From the NCBI GenBank assembly GCA_003415625.1, contig PYIU01000006.1, positions 3,720,001 through 3,784,000 of the forward strand: DNA of 64,000 bases, given 5' to 3'. The notes under the pieces are model-generated. The model was given only the letters and a program-made list of their open reading frames with translations, searched no databases and was not told the origin of the DNA. Position numbers and translations under genes: made by a program. Positions 1 through 12,287 of the stretch are shown here, in pieces; position 1 is the first letter of the stretch, and every line of letters starts with the position of its first letter. The stretch comes from Aquanectria penicillioides (taxonomy: Eukaryota > Ascomycota > Sordariomycetes > Hypocreales > Nectriaceae).

Positions 1-427
1 ACCTGACGTTGAATTGTGTAACGCCCTTGAACAGCTTGCGCAGGAAAAGGGCACGACTGTCCAAGCAACTGTAAGGCAGGAGACGCGTTGTTGAATTAAA
101 ACTGACAGAAACTAGGCTCTGGCATACCTATTTCACCAAAGCGTTTACGTGTTCCCAATCGTTGGTGTCAACTCTCTAGATCATGTCGCAGCAATGCCCG
201 AGGCACTGCGTATCTCCCTCTCGAAGGAGGATGTTGACCGCATTCACAAAGCTTCCCCATTCGATCCTCGATTCCCTATGAACTTTTTGTACAATTATAA
301 GGGAGGACAGGAATACAACTTGCGGTTGACACCTGCAAATAGCCAACAATACCAAATGGGGGCATGGATCCATGCACCCCCAAAAGCACCCGTATGTGTG
401 CCAATACCATCAAGGTTCTTGAGCTAA
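1..427 (+). CDS. Aldo-keto reductase, C-terminal part (5' end outside window)
   Basis: The reading frame enters from the left edge (codons from base 2), runs to base 70, is interrupted by a 45-nt intron (71-115, donor GTAAGG, branch-like CTGAC, acceptor CTAG), and resumes at 116 to a TAA at 425-427. The joined text matches the C-terminal third of fungal aryl-alcohol-dehydrogenase/norsolorinic-acid-reductase-like aldo-keto reductases: a helix with QLAQEKGTT, then the strand VFPIVG, then the S-L-S-x-E-D-V helix and the PFDPRFP loop. These are the usual NADPH-binding end of the (beta/alpha)8 barrel. The catalytic Asp/Tyr/Lys/His tetrad lies upstream and cannot be checked. An NADPH-dependent carbonyl reductase is likely from the family; the substrate is unknown. 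It may be unrelated to the clusters further right. Confidence 0.75.
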
Positions 428-1078
428 CAAACATTATTAGTCATACTCGCCGGGGATCTAAATGTTCAAGGTTCAATGCAGAGGATACAGCGGTTATTCT
501 CAGGAGTGAAGATTTGTCGACGTAGGCGATAGGCACCTTGAGCGTATGATGAAATATTTCACGAATTCTAGTATAATTGATAGCTACAAGGAGGACCGTG
601 CAGTTGGTATCTGAATAATCGAATCAGATGCACTATCATCTACAGGCGTAAATCAATTTTCAAATATTTAAGGCAGATTAATGAGGAATAAGAGGTATTG
701 GGCTGGGCAACTTGCGACGCTGAAAATCCCCGGTGAAGCGTGCATTTACTCCATGCAACTGGCAATAATCAACGATGACATATGAGAACTCATAGTAAGA
801 GGTATCCTGACGGATACTTGGCTATTCTAAGCAATCAGTAGGGGTTGTCAATCGCAAGATGACCCTAGGTTGATGTAATTGTGATGAATTGAAGTAATAA
901 TAGGAGACTGCATTGGGTTTATTTTAGGACCGAATGCACGGAATTCCAAACCCAAAATTGAATGGGGAGTTCTACCTCCAGGTCCACTTATGCTCAATCT
1001 GTAAACCCTCCTATTCGCCTAGACTAGAACCGTGATCAACCTAATGCGCAATTGGGAGAGCTGGTATTTGTTCAAGTG
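428..1078. other. Intergenic, nothing recognised
   Basis: About 650 bases between the aldo-keto reductase stop and the 3' end of the convergent small secreted protein gene. AT-rich with frequent stops in all frames. I see no conserved coding motif, RNA gene or repeat. Confidence 0.5.
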
Positions 1079-1600
1079 TTAGCCGCTTTTCCAAGTCATT
1101 GAGCTGGTGGCAGGGGTCATACGGATTGCCCTTTTTTCTGGCACTTCCGGTGTCATGGAGGACATAATCAAGTCGACGAGTATGTTCAGCTCTAGGCTGC
1201 CAATCATTTTAGTACGAGCCCCGCGACAATCGGGGTTCTCGCCCGTATCACAACACGCTGCTTTGATTTCTTGTAAAGCCTGAACCACAGACGCAAACGG
1301 CACCGCTGAGTCGTCGAATACGGCTGTATTTTCGAGAAGCATATTGGCCGTTTGAATGGAAAAGAAAAATTGCGAATCCTCGGCTGCACCCAGAGCGGTG
1401 CTGTCAAGAACCAGTGGGTCATCTCGACCGATTTTGATCGGGCCATCTATAAAATCGCTAATAAGCCCATCGATGTCGGTCGATTTAATTGAGGTAGGCT
1501 CTTGGACGCAGGTAATGCCGCCTACGACCTGGGCATAGGTACTGCCTATGAGAAGGCAAGTTGCCCCGAGAGATAGGAGTAAACGAGTTTGGAAACCCAT
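1079..1600 (-). CDS. Small secreted protein, unknown function
   Basis: Single-exon frame of 173 residues. The N terminus is a classical signal peptide: one Arg, then a Leu/Gly/Ala core, with probable cleavage after STYA at residue 23. The mature part holds four cysteines (about residue 31, a CC pair near 115 and one near 123), an acidic first half and predicted helices. A Lys-Arg pair after VPE near the C terminus could be a Kex2-type site. I do not recognise the family; it is not a hydrophobin (no eight-Cys pattern). The size, export signal and few cysteines resemble the small secreted, sometimes effector-like, proteins common in plant- or insect-associated ascomycetes, but that is inference only. 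The last 15 residues look low in information, so an unrecognised 3' intron is possible. Confidence 0.55.
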   Translation of the reverse strand: MGFQTRLLLSLGATCLLIGSTYAQVVGGITCVQEPTSIKSTDIDGLISDFIDGPIKIGRDDPLVLDSTALGAAEDSQFFFSIQTANMLLENTAVFDDSAVPFASVVQALQEIKAACCDTGENPDCRGARTKMIGSLELNILVDLIMSSMTPEVPEKRAIRMTPATSSMTWKSG

Positions 1601-3740
1601 GGTGTGAAGAGATGAGGTGAAAGAGATGTATAGTTGAAAGAAAATCTCAAGTGGAAGTAGATGTGAGTGCTAGTCTATGGTCAAACAAGAGCGGATATCA
1701 TGGCAACCTTTATATTTCCCGTCAGGCCTGTCCCTCCATCCCAATTTTCGCTGCGTCACTGACTTCTTTCAACTACGTCCGATTCACGGCGATTGGTTCT
1801 CTATAGTTGCTATTGATCTTGGTAATATTTGTCATTGTCATGCTTACGGATACTACGTCAAGCAAGCTAAGATAGACACCTAAATGGTCATGTAAGGAGG
1901 GTATCCACGTCCTCAAAGACCGAAGCCTTTGGCTCTCCACGTATCAGGGCATCGAGTTGATCTTCGGCAACTACTCTTGCAGGCTCGATTACTGGCTTCA
2001 ACGCGCTTATTCAGCGGCGTTTGGCCCTCGTGGCACCGAATAGGGGCCTCCCATTGCCTCAGTTATTCCCAAGGCGTTAATGCGATGCTTCTGCATAAGG
2101 TTTTTGATCAAGCTTACCACTAGAGTGTCACTGGAACCTTATGGCTGGGACGGTCCTCGATTTATGTCAGCAGGCTTACTAGGGAACGACGAGGATTGGC
2201 TACTATCAAATTGGGCCCCAAAGCCTCTCGGGCTTTTGTCGTGCAGAGCTGGCGCCCATTGTCGAACGATTTGACAGTCTAGTCGTTGCACATGCTCATA
2301 TTTACTCAAATCATGCAAAGCTTTTACGTTTCGGGTGATTGCTGGTGTAGATCCGCAGCTTGCAGGTAAAGTAACTGAACGTCGACCATTAATCTCCATC
2401 ACGTTAAAGCTCTGACCTCCCAACCACGTTTACGTAAAGTCCGCTATGTAAGGTTGATAAATATAGCCATATATATAGCAAGAGTAGAGATAGAGAGGCT
2501 GTTGATATTAGTCAGAAAAGAACTGTAATGGTTGTATTCGCTTGCAAAATACCCAATTCTATCAGCTACCTCAACGATAGAGTGTATCTTTGCGTCGTAT
2601 CAGATGAGAATGATTAAAAGTCTCGGCTTATCTTTGGTATCATGGTGGCTTTCAGCACTAGATATGTTGTTTCAAGGAACCACGTCATGATGACGCTCCG
2701 AAGAATGGGGGCGGACCACCAAGTTATCCTCGTGGGTCATGAAATTCCGCACATGTTACGTCCGACATCCCGCGGAGGGGCAAAGAAAATGACATGAAAT
2801 GAAATTAAGGCAATAGCGATAAAGATTCTTAGCCTACATAGGTCATAAGATTGCTCACCCTTGAAGATATTAGCATCAAAAGTAATCGCATCAGAAACAA
2901 TAGTATCAGAAGTACTACCAACCCCTGTTTTATATCCAGTCTCAAGCATCGTAGAGAGAGGAATGAGTAATGCGAAGAACTAGGTGACGAGAACACGAGA
3001 ATTCAGTGAATATTGCATACGTCCGCTTCGTAGAATTGGCAATAATCGCGAGCAGGGATAAGTTGGTTGACCAACTTAATGACCCTGTCTGGATATTGAT
3101 TGATGATAGATCCAAAGCCCAGACTAAAAGACTACTCCCCATTGCCAAGAAATCTATGCGATGCATGAAATTCTCCCTTCAGTGGCATGCCTTATCGACA
3201 GCATCAATCACCCCGAGCTCACAGTTACTCTGGTGCCAGTGAAGTCATCTCTACCATGAGTCTTACCCACAACATCTATACTAGGACGGCTCACAGCAAT
3301 CGAGCATCGAGGAATCATTTGATATCCTCCTGCTGGATATGATAATGTCGCCTGCGAGGATAAATGAATTAGGAGAATATCTAAGTAAAATACTAATCTA
3401 AGCACGTAGCATAATTATCAAAGCGAGGCCGTATTTATGGGCACAAAACCTCATCCAAGTTTCTTCATCCAATACATAGAACCAACCAAGCATGAAGAGA
3501 TACGAATTAGCACCCGTGCGTCAAGCAAAGTTTTCAAAGCTCATTCCTAAGCTGCGTGGTGAATCCAGCATCCCTCTTAGCACCTCGTCTTGAAACAGTC
3601 TTTATGCTGTCATTGATCAAACGCCCGACTTGCAACCCCGATGTCATTTGAGTTGACTGTTATCCTGGATGTCGCGTGCCGTAGCGTATTCGATAATTTT
3701 CGTGCCGAATAGCACGCGGAAGAAGTTGGTGCAGACATTT
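1601..3740. other. Gene-poor stretch, nothing firmly recognised
   Basis: About 2.1 kb with only short frames on both strands. None shows a family motif or coherent exon-intron structure. It may contain old gene or transposon debris, but I cannot support a specific call. Confidence 0.4.
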
Positions 3741-4319
3741 TTATAGAGCAGCGCTGATTTTATCAACAGGGACCTTGGTAGTGACGTGACTGCAGTTGAT
3801 GAGCCTCTGGCTGTAAATTTGTCCTTCAGTCCAATTTGAATTTGTCCAGTTGGACTCGGTGCAGCTCAGGTTCAACTTGATATCTCCCTCGGCGTGGATA
3901 TAGCCGCCTTCTGACAAGCAACTCCATGTCTGATTCAGGTGCAGCTCGCCCGACGGTCGGCTAAAAGTGTAGGACGCGATATCGCCTTCGACTGGAGCGT
4001 CGCAATTGTAGATTGCCGTGCCGTAGTAGAAATCGCTCAGCTGGGATGACGAGCTGCTACACGCCGGTCGGTAGTCGAGCGCCGGGTTCTCAAGCGTGAA
4101 GTTGACGTATCCCCATGAGTTTTGATGGGCGGGTGTCGTGAAAATGTATGACGCATGAAAGTCAAAGTCGTGGACTGTCCAGTTCTTGATCTTGGTTCCC
4201 TTTTCCATGCATGTCTGGTTCGTTTGCCGAGACGAGAGAGGTGATGCGACGGCAATACCTGCGATGACAAGGGCGTAGTTGAAGGACTGCTTCATGTTGG
4301 CAGAGGGACTGGGAAACAA
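3741..4319 (-). CDS. Small secreted, cysteine-rich, heavily N-glycosylatable protein
   Basis: Frame of 192 residues. A start at the second Met (base 4295, 184 residues) is more likely because it places a typical signal peptide (MKQSFNYALVIAGIAVASP) at the N terminus, followed by a short SSR pro-segment. The mature protein has six cysteines, enough for three disulfides, and about eight N-x-S/T sequons, an unusually high density. It is rich in beta-strand-like stretches (NSWGYVNFTLENP, SYTFSRPSGELHL). The sequence recalls fungal secreted proteins annotated only as hypothetical or AA1-like; I do not assign a function. It ends before a gene-poor stretch and has no obvious link to the biosynthetic genes. 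Confidence 0.6.
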   Translation of the reverse strand: MFPSPSANMKQSFNYALVIAGIAVASPLSSRQTNQTCMEKGTKIKNWTVHDFDFHASYIFTTPAHQNSWGYVNFTLENPALDYRPACSSSSSQLSDFYYGTAIYNCDAPVEGDIASYTFSRPSGELHLNQTWSCLSEGGYIHAEGDIKLNLSCTESNWTNSNWTEGQIYSQRLINCSHVTTKVPVDKISAAL

Positions 4320-5391
4320 CGTTCAAGATTGTGGGGACTGGCCTGGGAGGGAAACAATTGATGTTTCGATGGGGAGATGGATGTTTCTAGATCTTATGTG
4401 AAAATGAAGAATAGCTACAGTGAAGGAGAGATATTATGCGCCGGTGCGTCACAAGTGTGTCGAATATAGTGCGTGCAGGAAGCGCATGAAAAATGCGAAC
4501 TAGGGGGTCTGGGCGTGCCGGGCTATTGATGCTGCCGACAATGTTTTAGATGCTTGACCATGTTACCCGTAATACAGACTCCCAATGCCTCGTATACTTA
4601 GGTATGACGATTGGCTTGTGTGATCCGCGGCCCGGCTCAGATGTTCTGGTTGGAGGGCGGGGCATTGCGCATCATCAAGCCAGGGATCGACGGCGTGAAA
4701 CCTCGTATCGACGAAACAGCATCAGCCAAGACACGGGCTAACCGAAAGAAGACGACGGTCTTTGCATTCCGTCGCTCCCGTGGAAGAAACGAAACGTCAG
4801 AAAGAGTCTGAGTTCAGCTGGCGCCGAATCCAAGCGGTCGGACATTATCTATTCTTGTCAACCACGCGCCACCTCCTGGCCACAGGATTGTGACGGATCT
4901 GCATGAACGAATAAGTGACATCAAAAGTTCCAACAGCACGAACAATTAGCATGACTCTTACTTCCGAGAGCTGAAATGACTTTGGGGGCGATCTATCGAT
5001 ACTGTGGCACGATGAGCCTTTGCATACGAAACCTTGGCTAGTTGTACGAGCGGTATCGAAACGAGAACGGCTTGCGGATCAAGCAGGGTCCGCGGGCCAC
5101 TAAACTGAAGCATTGTCTTGCCAACATACTAGGCATAGATGATTGCCATTTCCATGCTTGCTAGATTAGGCTCGGGGATGATAGCATTGATCCATCCAAA
5201 GTACCCGAGCTTCATAGACACATGTGCAGGTCGTCAAGGTCTGCAAACTTGGCGCAAAAAGCAACGATATTGAAATGGCCATTCACATCAGAATATCGGC
5301 CCTTTTTCTGCGTCCTTATTCTCTGTTCATCGTAATATAAAAATTATCATTGGGTGGTATCTCTCTTACGCAAGACGCTTCGACTATTGAC
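4320..5391. other. Intergenic, nothing recognised
   Basis: About 1.07 kb between the secreted-protein start and the 3' end of the hydrolase-HET gene. It holds the presumed promoter of the secreted-protein gene and no frame with recognisable content. Confidence 0.5.
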
Positions 5392-8300
5392 TTAATACAA
5401 AACAACGGACTCGACAGAATGGCTCGCCACGATTTGAGGTCCTTGATCTCCTTGTAGTCCCAAGACTTCGAAATATCCACATCTCTGATACTGGCTCCGA
5501 CCCGACCCTCGGTTCTTTCCAAACAACTTTGTAGGAAACCTCCGTCCCTGCGAGTTGTCGTCTTCGTTCTCGATAATCAAAATCCCATACAGCCCATCAC
5601 ATTGAGGTTGCGTCTTAATTGACGAGTAAGTTGTAATAGTGGTTTCGCTGCTCCATGCTGCTGCAGGGTTTGATTCAGGGGCAGGCGCTCCGGGAGCCTG
5701 GACGGGCGCCGAGTAGCCCAGTATTAATCCGTATACCTCATCCTGGTCGTCCATGTCGCCAAAGTCAAATTTACAGTTGGTCACGAGGTCTCTAACAGCG
5801 TTTGGATTTGCCGTGTTGATGATTTCAAAATCGTCAATGTTGCTGGCGACTGTTGAACCAGGTCTTCGCCGGAGACGCACCATCGGAGCCTTCAACTTCA
5901 ACCATCCTCGTCGTTTGAGCTGACCAAACCGATGGCTAGATGTGGCTCGAGCTTCGCAGCCAGAGACCTTTACCTGTCTGAGACGGCAATAACCTTCGAC
6001 TCGAGGAGGGACAAAGGTGACCGGTCCGCCCAGAGAAGCCCAAGACCACGAAGGTGCAATGTAGTCTGTTGGGATTTGTGCAGATTTGCGCTCAAACAGC
6101 AGCTCATCCGGCATGTTTTTCAGCCACATGCCGGCGCAATACTCGTCTCCGTTCAAGTACGCAACCGCAGAAGCAACGCCGGCCATTGCGGGAAGCCTGT
6201 CGGTTTCATAGGTGAGGTTTCTCCGAGAGAATTCTTCGACTAGCTCCGTCCACGGTCTCTCCCACTGCCGCGAGCGGTCGTTGATCGGCGCAGACTCGTT
6301 CCATGTCGCTGTTCTACATTTCCAGCTCATCTGGTTTCTGCAGTATCTCACGTTGCGGCGAGACAAGTACTGTTCCTGCAGAGTCCAACCCCTGGTATCC
6401 AGAGGTTCGTCATTTCGGTCGTCCCAATACTTCTTTCTGTATAGGTAAGCAACCGCAGTTCGGTCTCTTCCTGCAGAGACAACCACCGGGGTGTTGTGTA
6501 CGTTTCGCGGAAGTAGAAACCCGTCAGAGTCGCTGTATGAGTTGGCAGCGCTGATGGTGATGTAGGCATTGGCATAGATTTCTGCCATCCTGCCACCCTC
6601 AGACTCCCAGTCGGTCACATCATCCTGGATGATACATAGAGAGTCAATCCAGAGGTATCGAAGGCCAAGCTGACGCGTGACCAAGATGGCGTCGCGAAAG
6701 GAATTTGGGACCTCGCGGATACTGAATCCGGCCTTTCTCGCTTTAAAGTTCTGCCGCGTCGTCGAAAAAGTACTTGATGTCCCCCAGCAGTGACTCAATG
6801 CTACATATTTGCCCTCAAGCCCAAATGGCCGCACAAGTTTGATGGAGCTAGGATCCGAGACATCCAATATCCTTGTTGGCAGCGGCGTCCATTCGAGGCC
6901 GCATTCGAGGTGTGTCTTGCGGCATGTGTTGATCCAATGCTGCAAGTGAGCAATGGGTTGTGCTGCGATGGGATCTTCGTGGACCACGAGGTTCTGAAAA
7001 TTGTTCGCGGATAAGTGGTCTGGTACGAATTGTCAGTACTTTGTGATACTGCCATGATGGCGTGAGTGTTATCTACCATGTTCTATACTCAGGTCCATGC
7101 GCTTAGAGGTGTCCCACGCAACGGCACATGTGTACTCTCCAGCCAGTGGTCGTTCGGGAACTCTACCGACATTGAGACTATCTTTAGCCCAAACGGAGGT
7201 ATTTTGGCTCACAAAATTTGCCAGTATGCACCTATGAGCCCAGAGTCCCATGGCCTTGCGCTCTTGTTCCTCTAAGCTGGCGACATATCGCAGGGCCTGG
7301 ATCTCGTCATGAGGTTGGATGCTGTCTATAGCCATGGTCCGACAAACCGGACACTTGAGTGGCAGGATGATCTTCGAGCTCTTGCTGGCGTTGGTCGACG
7401 GGCGGATTGCCTTTTGCATCAATCTAGTGATTCCTTCGGAGATTGGCTGAAGTAGCGGGTTCTTGGCGTTTTCGAATCTGAAAAGGCCTTCATGGTCTGC
7501 ATCCAAGGGAATGTGCTCTTCGTTCCCTGATCCAACCAAAGTAGTTTGCTCCTCTGGGATCTGCAAAGACATTGGGCATTAGCCGACTGGATCCTGAAGT
7601 AAAGGAATAGGGACTACATACATGAGAGGCGGACCGTGTGCCGTAGAAACTCAGTATGGGTCCCTGGAAGACAGATTGAAACTCGGTCGTCAGTGTGGAA
7701 AATGCATCGCTATTTATATTTAGCGCATCGTGGAGACGCTGCTCTGGATGGACCGGTCTCGAGCTGAGGTAGTTGGCGGTTCTAGAGAGCACCTGGCCGT
7801 AGCTGTTGGTTTCGGTGCCACGGTGAGGAGATCCGAGAAAGACGATCCCAATAGTGTTGTCGGAAATGGAGGCGAACTGGGTCTGTGTTTGTGCTTGTAG
7901 GAAAAGCTACAGATGGAGGTCAGAGATGCAACTTGGCGCGATGAATGCGATGATTCTCACTTGTTTCACGAGAATACCCCCGAATGAGTATCCGAGGAAG
8001 ATGATCGGCCTTTGCACTTCCTGCGCGGCTTAGTGAGTCTCCCAGTACTGACAGGACGGACGGTCTAGGGTCGTACATCTTCTTTCTGTCGAAGGTCAAC
8101 CAAGGATGTGAGGAAGTGGAATGCCCAGTCGACGATATCAGCCGTGGAGGCCGAAAAGAGACTTGCGGCCGAGTATCCTCGAAAGGAGAGGATGATTCTG
8201 CCATTTGGCAGCAGTTCTGGGAGCAGCTCTTCGATGGGTCGTGTGTCGGTATCGGACGGTCGCTCTGATTCGAGGCCCTGGACGACAACGACGCTGTTTG

Positions 8301-8445
8301 AAGCTACAAGTTAGAATGTGTTTACAGCTAAATCTCCTCCTGGAAGCTGGAACGGAACGCAGACATACTCAACCTCAGCAGGGATCCGCTGCCCACCCTT
8401 GGGCTTTACATGGTAGCCCGTCAGTGATGAGCGGAGCCAAGACAT
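5392..8445 (-). CDS. Alpha/beta hydrolase-HET domain fusion protein
   Basis: Six exons give about 916 residues. My introns are 8294-8368, 8021-8076, 7907-7960, 7561-7621 and 7020-7076; all are GT-AG and keep frame. The N-terminal third is a serine-esterase-like alpha/beta hydrolase: strand VVVVQGLES, nucleophile elbow GYSFGG, FLGSPHRGTE, and a HIPLDADHEG loop that supplies the likely catalytic His. The C-terminal two thirds is a HET domain (PF06985): YVALSHCWG, then LRYLWIDSLCIIQDD, then MAEIYANAYITISAA, then RGWTLQEQYLSRR. No start codon separates the two halves: the hydrolase end and the HET linker share one exon (7077-7560), and the 57-nt intron after it joins the HET core in phase 1. HET proteins trigger cell death in allorecognition; the hydrolase may act as a sensor or effector part (inference). 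A two-gene model is possible but less economical. Confidence 0.8.
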
Positions 8446-10799
8446 GGTTAAGGCGATGCTGGGCTCTTGGTGATCAGCGCGTTTTATAGCGCGCGATGCT
8501 TAAAAAAAATTTTAAGAAAAATAAAAATAAAAGTAAAGCCTGAAGCGGGGGAGAGGGTAAAAACGGCTTATCGAGGATGAGGGTACAGCGGGGAAATCAT
8601 ATGGACACAAACAACGCCAACCACGACGTCGACGACCACGACAGCAGCGACAACGGGTGCAGCTTCAGAAATAAAGTGCGTCTAAGAACGAAGCAAACCC
8701 GCGATGCTCGGCCTGAAAAACAAAAAAGGGCGGCAGCAACCAGCTGATGCAAGGACAGGACAGAAATGACCTGATCCGGGGCTCGAGCTGTCAGCCTCTG
8801 CGGGGTTGACATCAGTTATACGACGCCATCACAGCCCGTCCAGCCCGTCCAGCGCAAGAGTCAGGCTCAGGGGCATCTTGCTTCGCTCGCTGATGGCGAT
8901 GGCGTCCACCGGTCTCAGCCACCGTGGTGGCGCCTGGGGCACAGCTCAATGCCACGCGGCATCAATTGGTTCTTGTCCGGGGCACTATTCCGCTTGCTAC
9001 GTAGGCCAGCCGCCGTGAAACCACCAGAGGAACTCAACAACATCCGACAAGTGACTGATCGCACCGTCCAGCCCCCGCGTTTGTGCTACGGGGAACGCTC
9101 GTAGCTGCCGGCCAGCTTCTATCACGGGATAGTCCGTCGAGACGGTGCAAGGCCAGTGCGAGATTCCGCTGCGTTAGAGTTGCCGGCATCCGGCAAGCGC
9201 TGCGTCCAAGCCACGAGGAGGAGGCGAACATTAATTTGCCAGCCAATACCACGGGTCAAAGAGCACGCAACGTGGTTGACGAGGTCTCCCTGTAGGTCTA
9301 GATGGCAAACTATTTTTTCCCTTGCATTTTTTAGCGCCCTCAATGTCTCCGATCAGCATGTTCTTCTATGGATCCAGTCGTGAGGACTCCCTCGTGCGTC
9401 CCCTTTAGAATACCCCGGAGAAGATCGAATACGTCCGTAACAGGGGGCCCGAATTCCAACACTGCGGCCATGACGTATGATTTTGATCATCAACTTGATA
9501 CTTGTGCTTCTAGAAGTAGATCAAGATATTAGAGGAGACACTCTGGCAATAAAACTCTTCTCTTCTCCCTTCTCTTGCACGTGTCAGGCTCTCGTCTCAC
9601 GATGCTTTTTCCTACCCTAGAGCTGCCCCGCTTTTCAGCTCGCACATGTCTGCCACGCAAAGGGTGAGACATCAAGGCGACCATTCGTTCAGCTCGCCGT
9701 TATTGCTTTTTGTCAAAGAAGCTCGACTGCGCAATCGGTACGTGCCTGACTCAAGTAACATTGGACTTGTTTGTGGTGCTGGGGGATAAAACAGTGTCTA
9801 ACAGACTGAGGTCGCGGTGTTGCCAGCACGGTTGTCACGATGACTACGAAGTACTCATCACTCTTATGATATGCTAAATACAATCCCACCAACACATATA
9901 ACGGCAGTCTTTAGAGAGCTAAGAAGAGGCACAGGACCCTCTCCTCTAACGTAACTTCCCATTGTAACGCACTGTCCTGCTATGCTATGTGACAGGTCAT
10001 CTGTCACTAAGAAGCCACCTCATGGCAAACCGAGACCTACAGATGCTGGATGATCAACCGTCCAACCGAGACAACCATGGAAAAATCTAGCCCGTGAAAT
10101 CCGAGATGTCTCCTTCAGCTGTCGGGCGTCTAGCGCCGAAGCATGCCCACTTCTGTGCGTCGAGTTTCTGCGTGCGCAAGGACTCTGCTTGCAGCTCAAC
10201 GTTTCCTCGACAAAATATGAGACAACCAAGTAGTGGATGAAGCCTTCCAGAAATCGCAACGTTGAAACATGCAGCCTCGTTTGGGCTAGTTATGATCATT
10301 GTCTCCCTCGTTGATGGGTGGCGATGCACGTGGCTCGACGGAGAAACAGAGTGGTAAGTGGTGCACCATTACTTTTTGCGAAATCTCATAGAAGCCATGG
10401 AAATAATTTCTCTCTGAACTTCTCTGTAAGTAAATGGCTTTTGATATATTCTAGAAACTTACTACTGACTGCCGGACCGGACTGTTAGTTATTACTATTG
10501 ATAAACTGGTCCACCTATGAATATCCTAGATCTTCATTTTATGACTCCCTCTGTGATTGAAGGGATTGTCAGATCCATTTTTTTTTTTTGCAAGATAAAG
10601 CCATTCGTTGAAAACATCATTGGCGATTGGTGGATGGAGAGTGCTTCGTAAGTCAATGTCACACCAGTTTAGCACTGTCGCTCGTGCTTGGTTCCCCCGC
10701 TTTCGTTGAGCGATTTTCTTTTTATATCCGGTCGGTCAGCTTGGCATTTATTAGCTTACTCGATGATTACATCGAAAAGAATTGTCAGGGACCAATATT
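8446..10799. other. Gene-poor stretch
   Basis: About 2.35 kb between the hydrolase-HET start and the NmrA-like start. It contains a short tandem of AGCCCGTCC near 8832-8851 and a run of nine or more T near 10576-10586. Short frames on both strands show no family motif. It probably carries the two divergent promoters. Confidence 0.45.
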
Positions 10800-11803
10800 A
10801 TGGCAGCGTTTCAGGCAGAAAACATTTTAATCTTTGGGGCTACGGGTCAGATTGGTAAATACATTACCGATCAGATTGTGCAAGCCCATCCCGCATTTAA
10901 GCAGGTTGCCGTGTTCACCTCCGAGCAGACCGTCGTCAAAAAGGCAGAATACATCAACAAGTTGAAGTCACAGGGTGTTAAAATCATCACGGGAGATGTT
11001 ACCAACGAGAAAGACGTTAGGAGCGCCTACGAGGGCATCGACACCGTCGTGTCTGCCGTTGGTCGGGACGTGATTGCGTCGCAAATCGAGTTGATCCGCC
11101 TCGCCGAGGAGTCTCCCAGCGTCAAGTGGTTCTTCCCTTCCGAATACGGCACCGATATCGAATACGGTCCCGAGAGTGCCCATGAGAAGCCTCATCAGCT
11201 GAAGCTCCGAGTGCGAAAGTACGTGCGGGATAACGCCAAGTCCATCAAGTACACATTCCTTGTGACGGGTCCATATGTGGACATGTACTTCACACTGTCT
11301 CCTGCTGCTCGCGAAGCTGGCGGCTTTGATATCGCCAACAAGAAGGCAATTTTGGTTGATGATGGCGAAGGAAAGATTGGGTTCACGACTATGCCAGAGT
11401 AAGTCTTGCTTTCAATCGACGCATTCGCGATGCAATTCTGACCACTTGTAGTGTCGGGAAAGCTCTTGTGGCGGCCTTGCAACATCCCAAGCCATCGTTC
11501 AATAAGGCCCTCAAGGTCCAGTCCTTTGTGGTTACATCAAAGCAAATCCTGGAAGAGTTCCAGAAGCAAACCGGCGGGGATAAATGGGACGTTTCCTACT
11601 ACCCTCTCCAAGCACTCAAGGAGTCGGAGACAAAGGCATGGAGTGAGGGGAAGCCATATGCGGTCATCTACACTCTACGACGTATCTGGTCCGAGGGTGG
11701 AACGCTCTACGAAGAAACAGATAACAAGGCTATTGGATTGAAGGATTCGGAGTTGGAGACCTTGGAAACTGCTGTCACCCGGGCACTCACGACTGGTTGG
11801 TAA
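10800..11803 (+). CDS. NmrA-like / isoflavone-reductase-like NAD(P)-binding protein
   Basis: Two exons (10800-11398, 11452-11803; 53-nt intron with GTAAGT donor and TTGTAG acceptor) give about 316 residues. ATG at 10800 is chosen because the Rossmann strand ENILIFGATGQIG follows directly. The motif GATGQIG (GxxGxxG) binds NAD(P). KWFFPSEYGTDIEYGP and the later QLKLRVRKYVRD helix are typical of the PCBER/isoflavone-reductase branch of atypical short-chain dehydrogenases in fungi (NmrA, CipA-like). The family includes redox enzymes and non-catalytic redox sensors, and the sequence alone does not separate them. It lies at the left edge of polyketide region A, so a tailoring reductase role is plausible but unproven. 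Confidence 0.8.
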
Positions 11804-12287
11804 GGCAGACCCATCTGATGGGCCAATTAGTCGTTGATAGTTCATGTCAGCTTAGCTTGAGTATTTCTATATAACAAAATACACACATCGGTCCCCTGTG
11901 GAACAGGCCGATCCATTTTTCAACTGGTTCCAGAATCGCACTTTTCATCGCTCTTATCACTCATAAAGCCATCCTGCCATTCAGTTTTATTGTTTCCTCG
12001 CTACCTAGACACACAGAGACAGTGGCTGAGATTGATTCACTACCGAGAGTAGAGCTTGCATTTGTATGGGATATCTCCAGGACCATCAGCTGAGACGCGT
12101 TTTAGAAAGAGCCTGAAGCTCTTGTACGTATAAGTCAGTGTCATCCTGCGTTGCACGGTTCCTTACTAGCCCGACGCATAGGCTTGTCGGCTGTCATAAA
12201 TAGAACCATACCCCGCTCGATTTGTCCACTTTGAACAGCGTCCTTGGTGGAGATTTCAACTGTGGGCCAAATCGGATTCAGTAAGTC
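11804..12287. other. Intergenic between NmrA-like gene and NRPS-like pseudogene
   Basis: About 480 bases. This is where the thiolation and reductase parts of the neighbouring NRPS-like pseudogene would have to lie; nothing resembling them is seen on either strand. Confidence 0.5.

Noticed and set aside
2139..3405. Minus-strand frames with hydrophobic stretches that could be a degraded membrane protein
   Set aside because: No frame is long enough and no family motif could be named; kept as gene-poor sequence.
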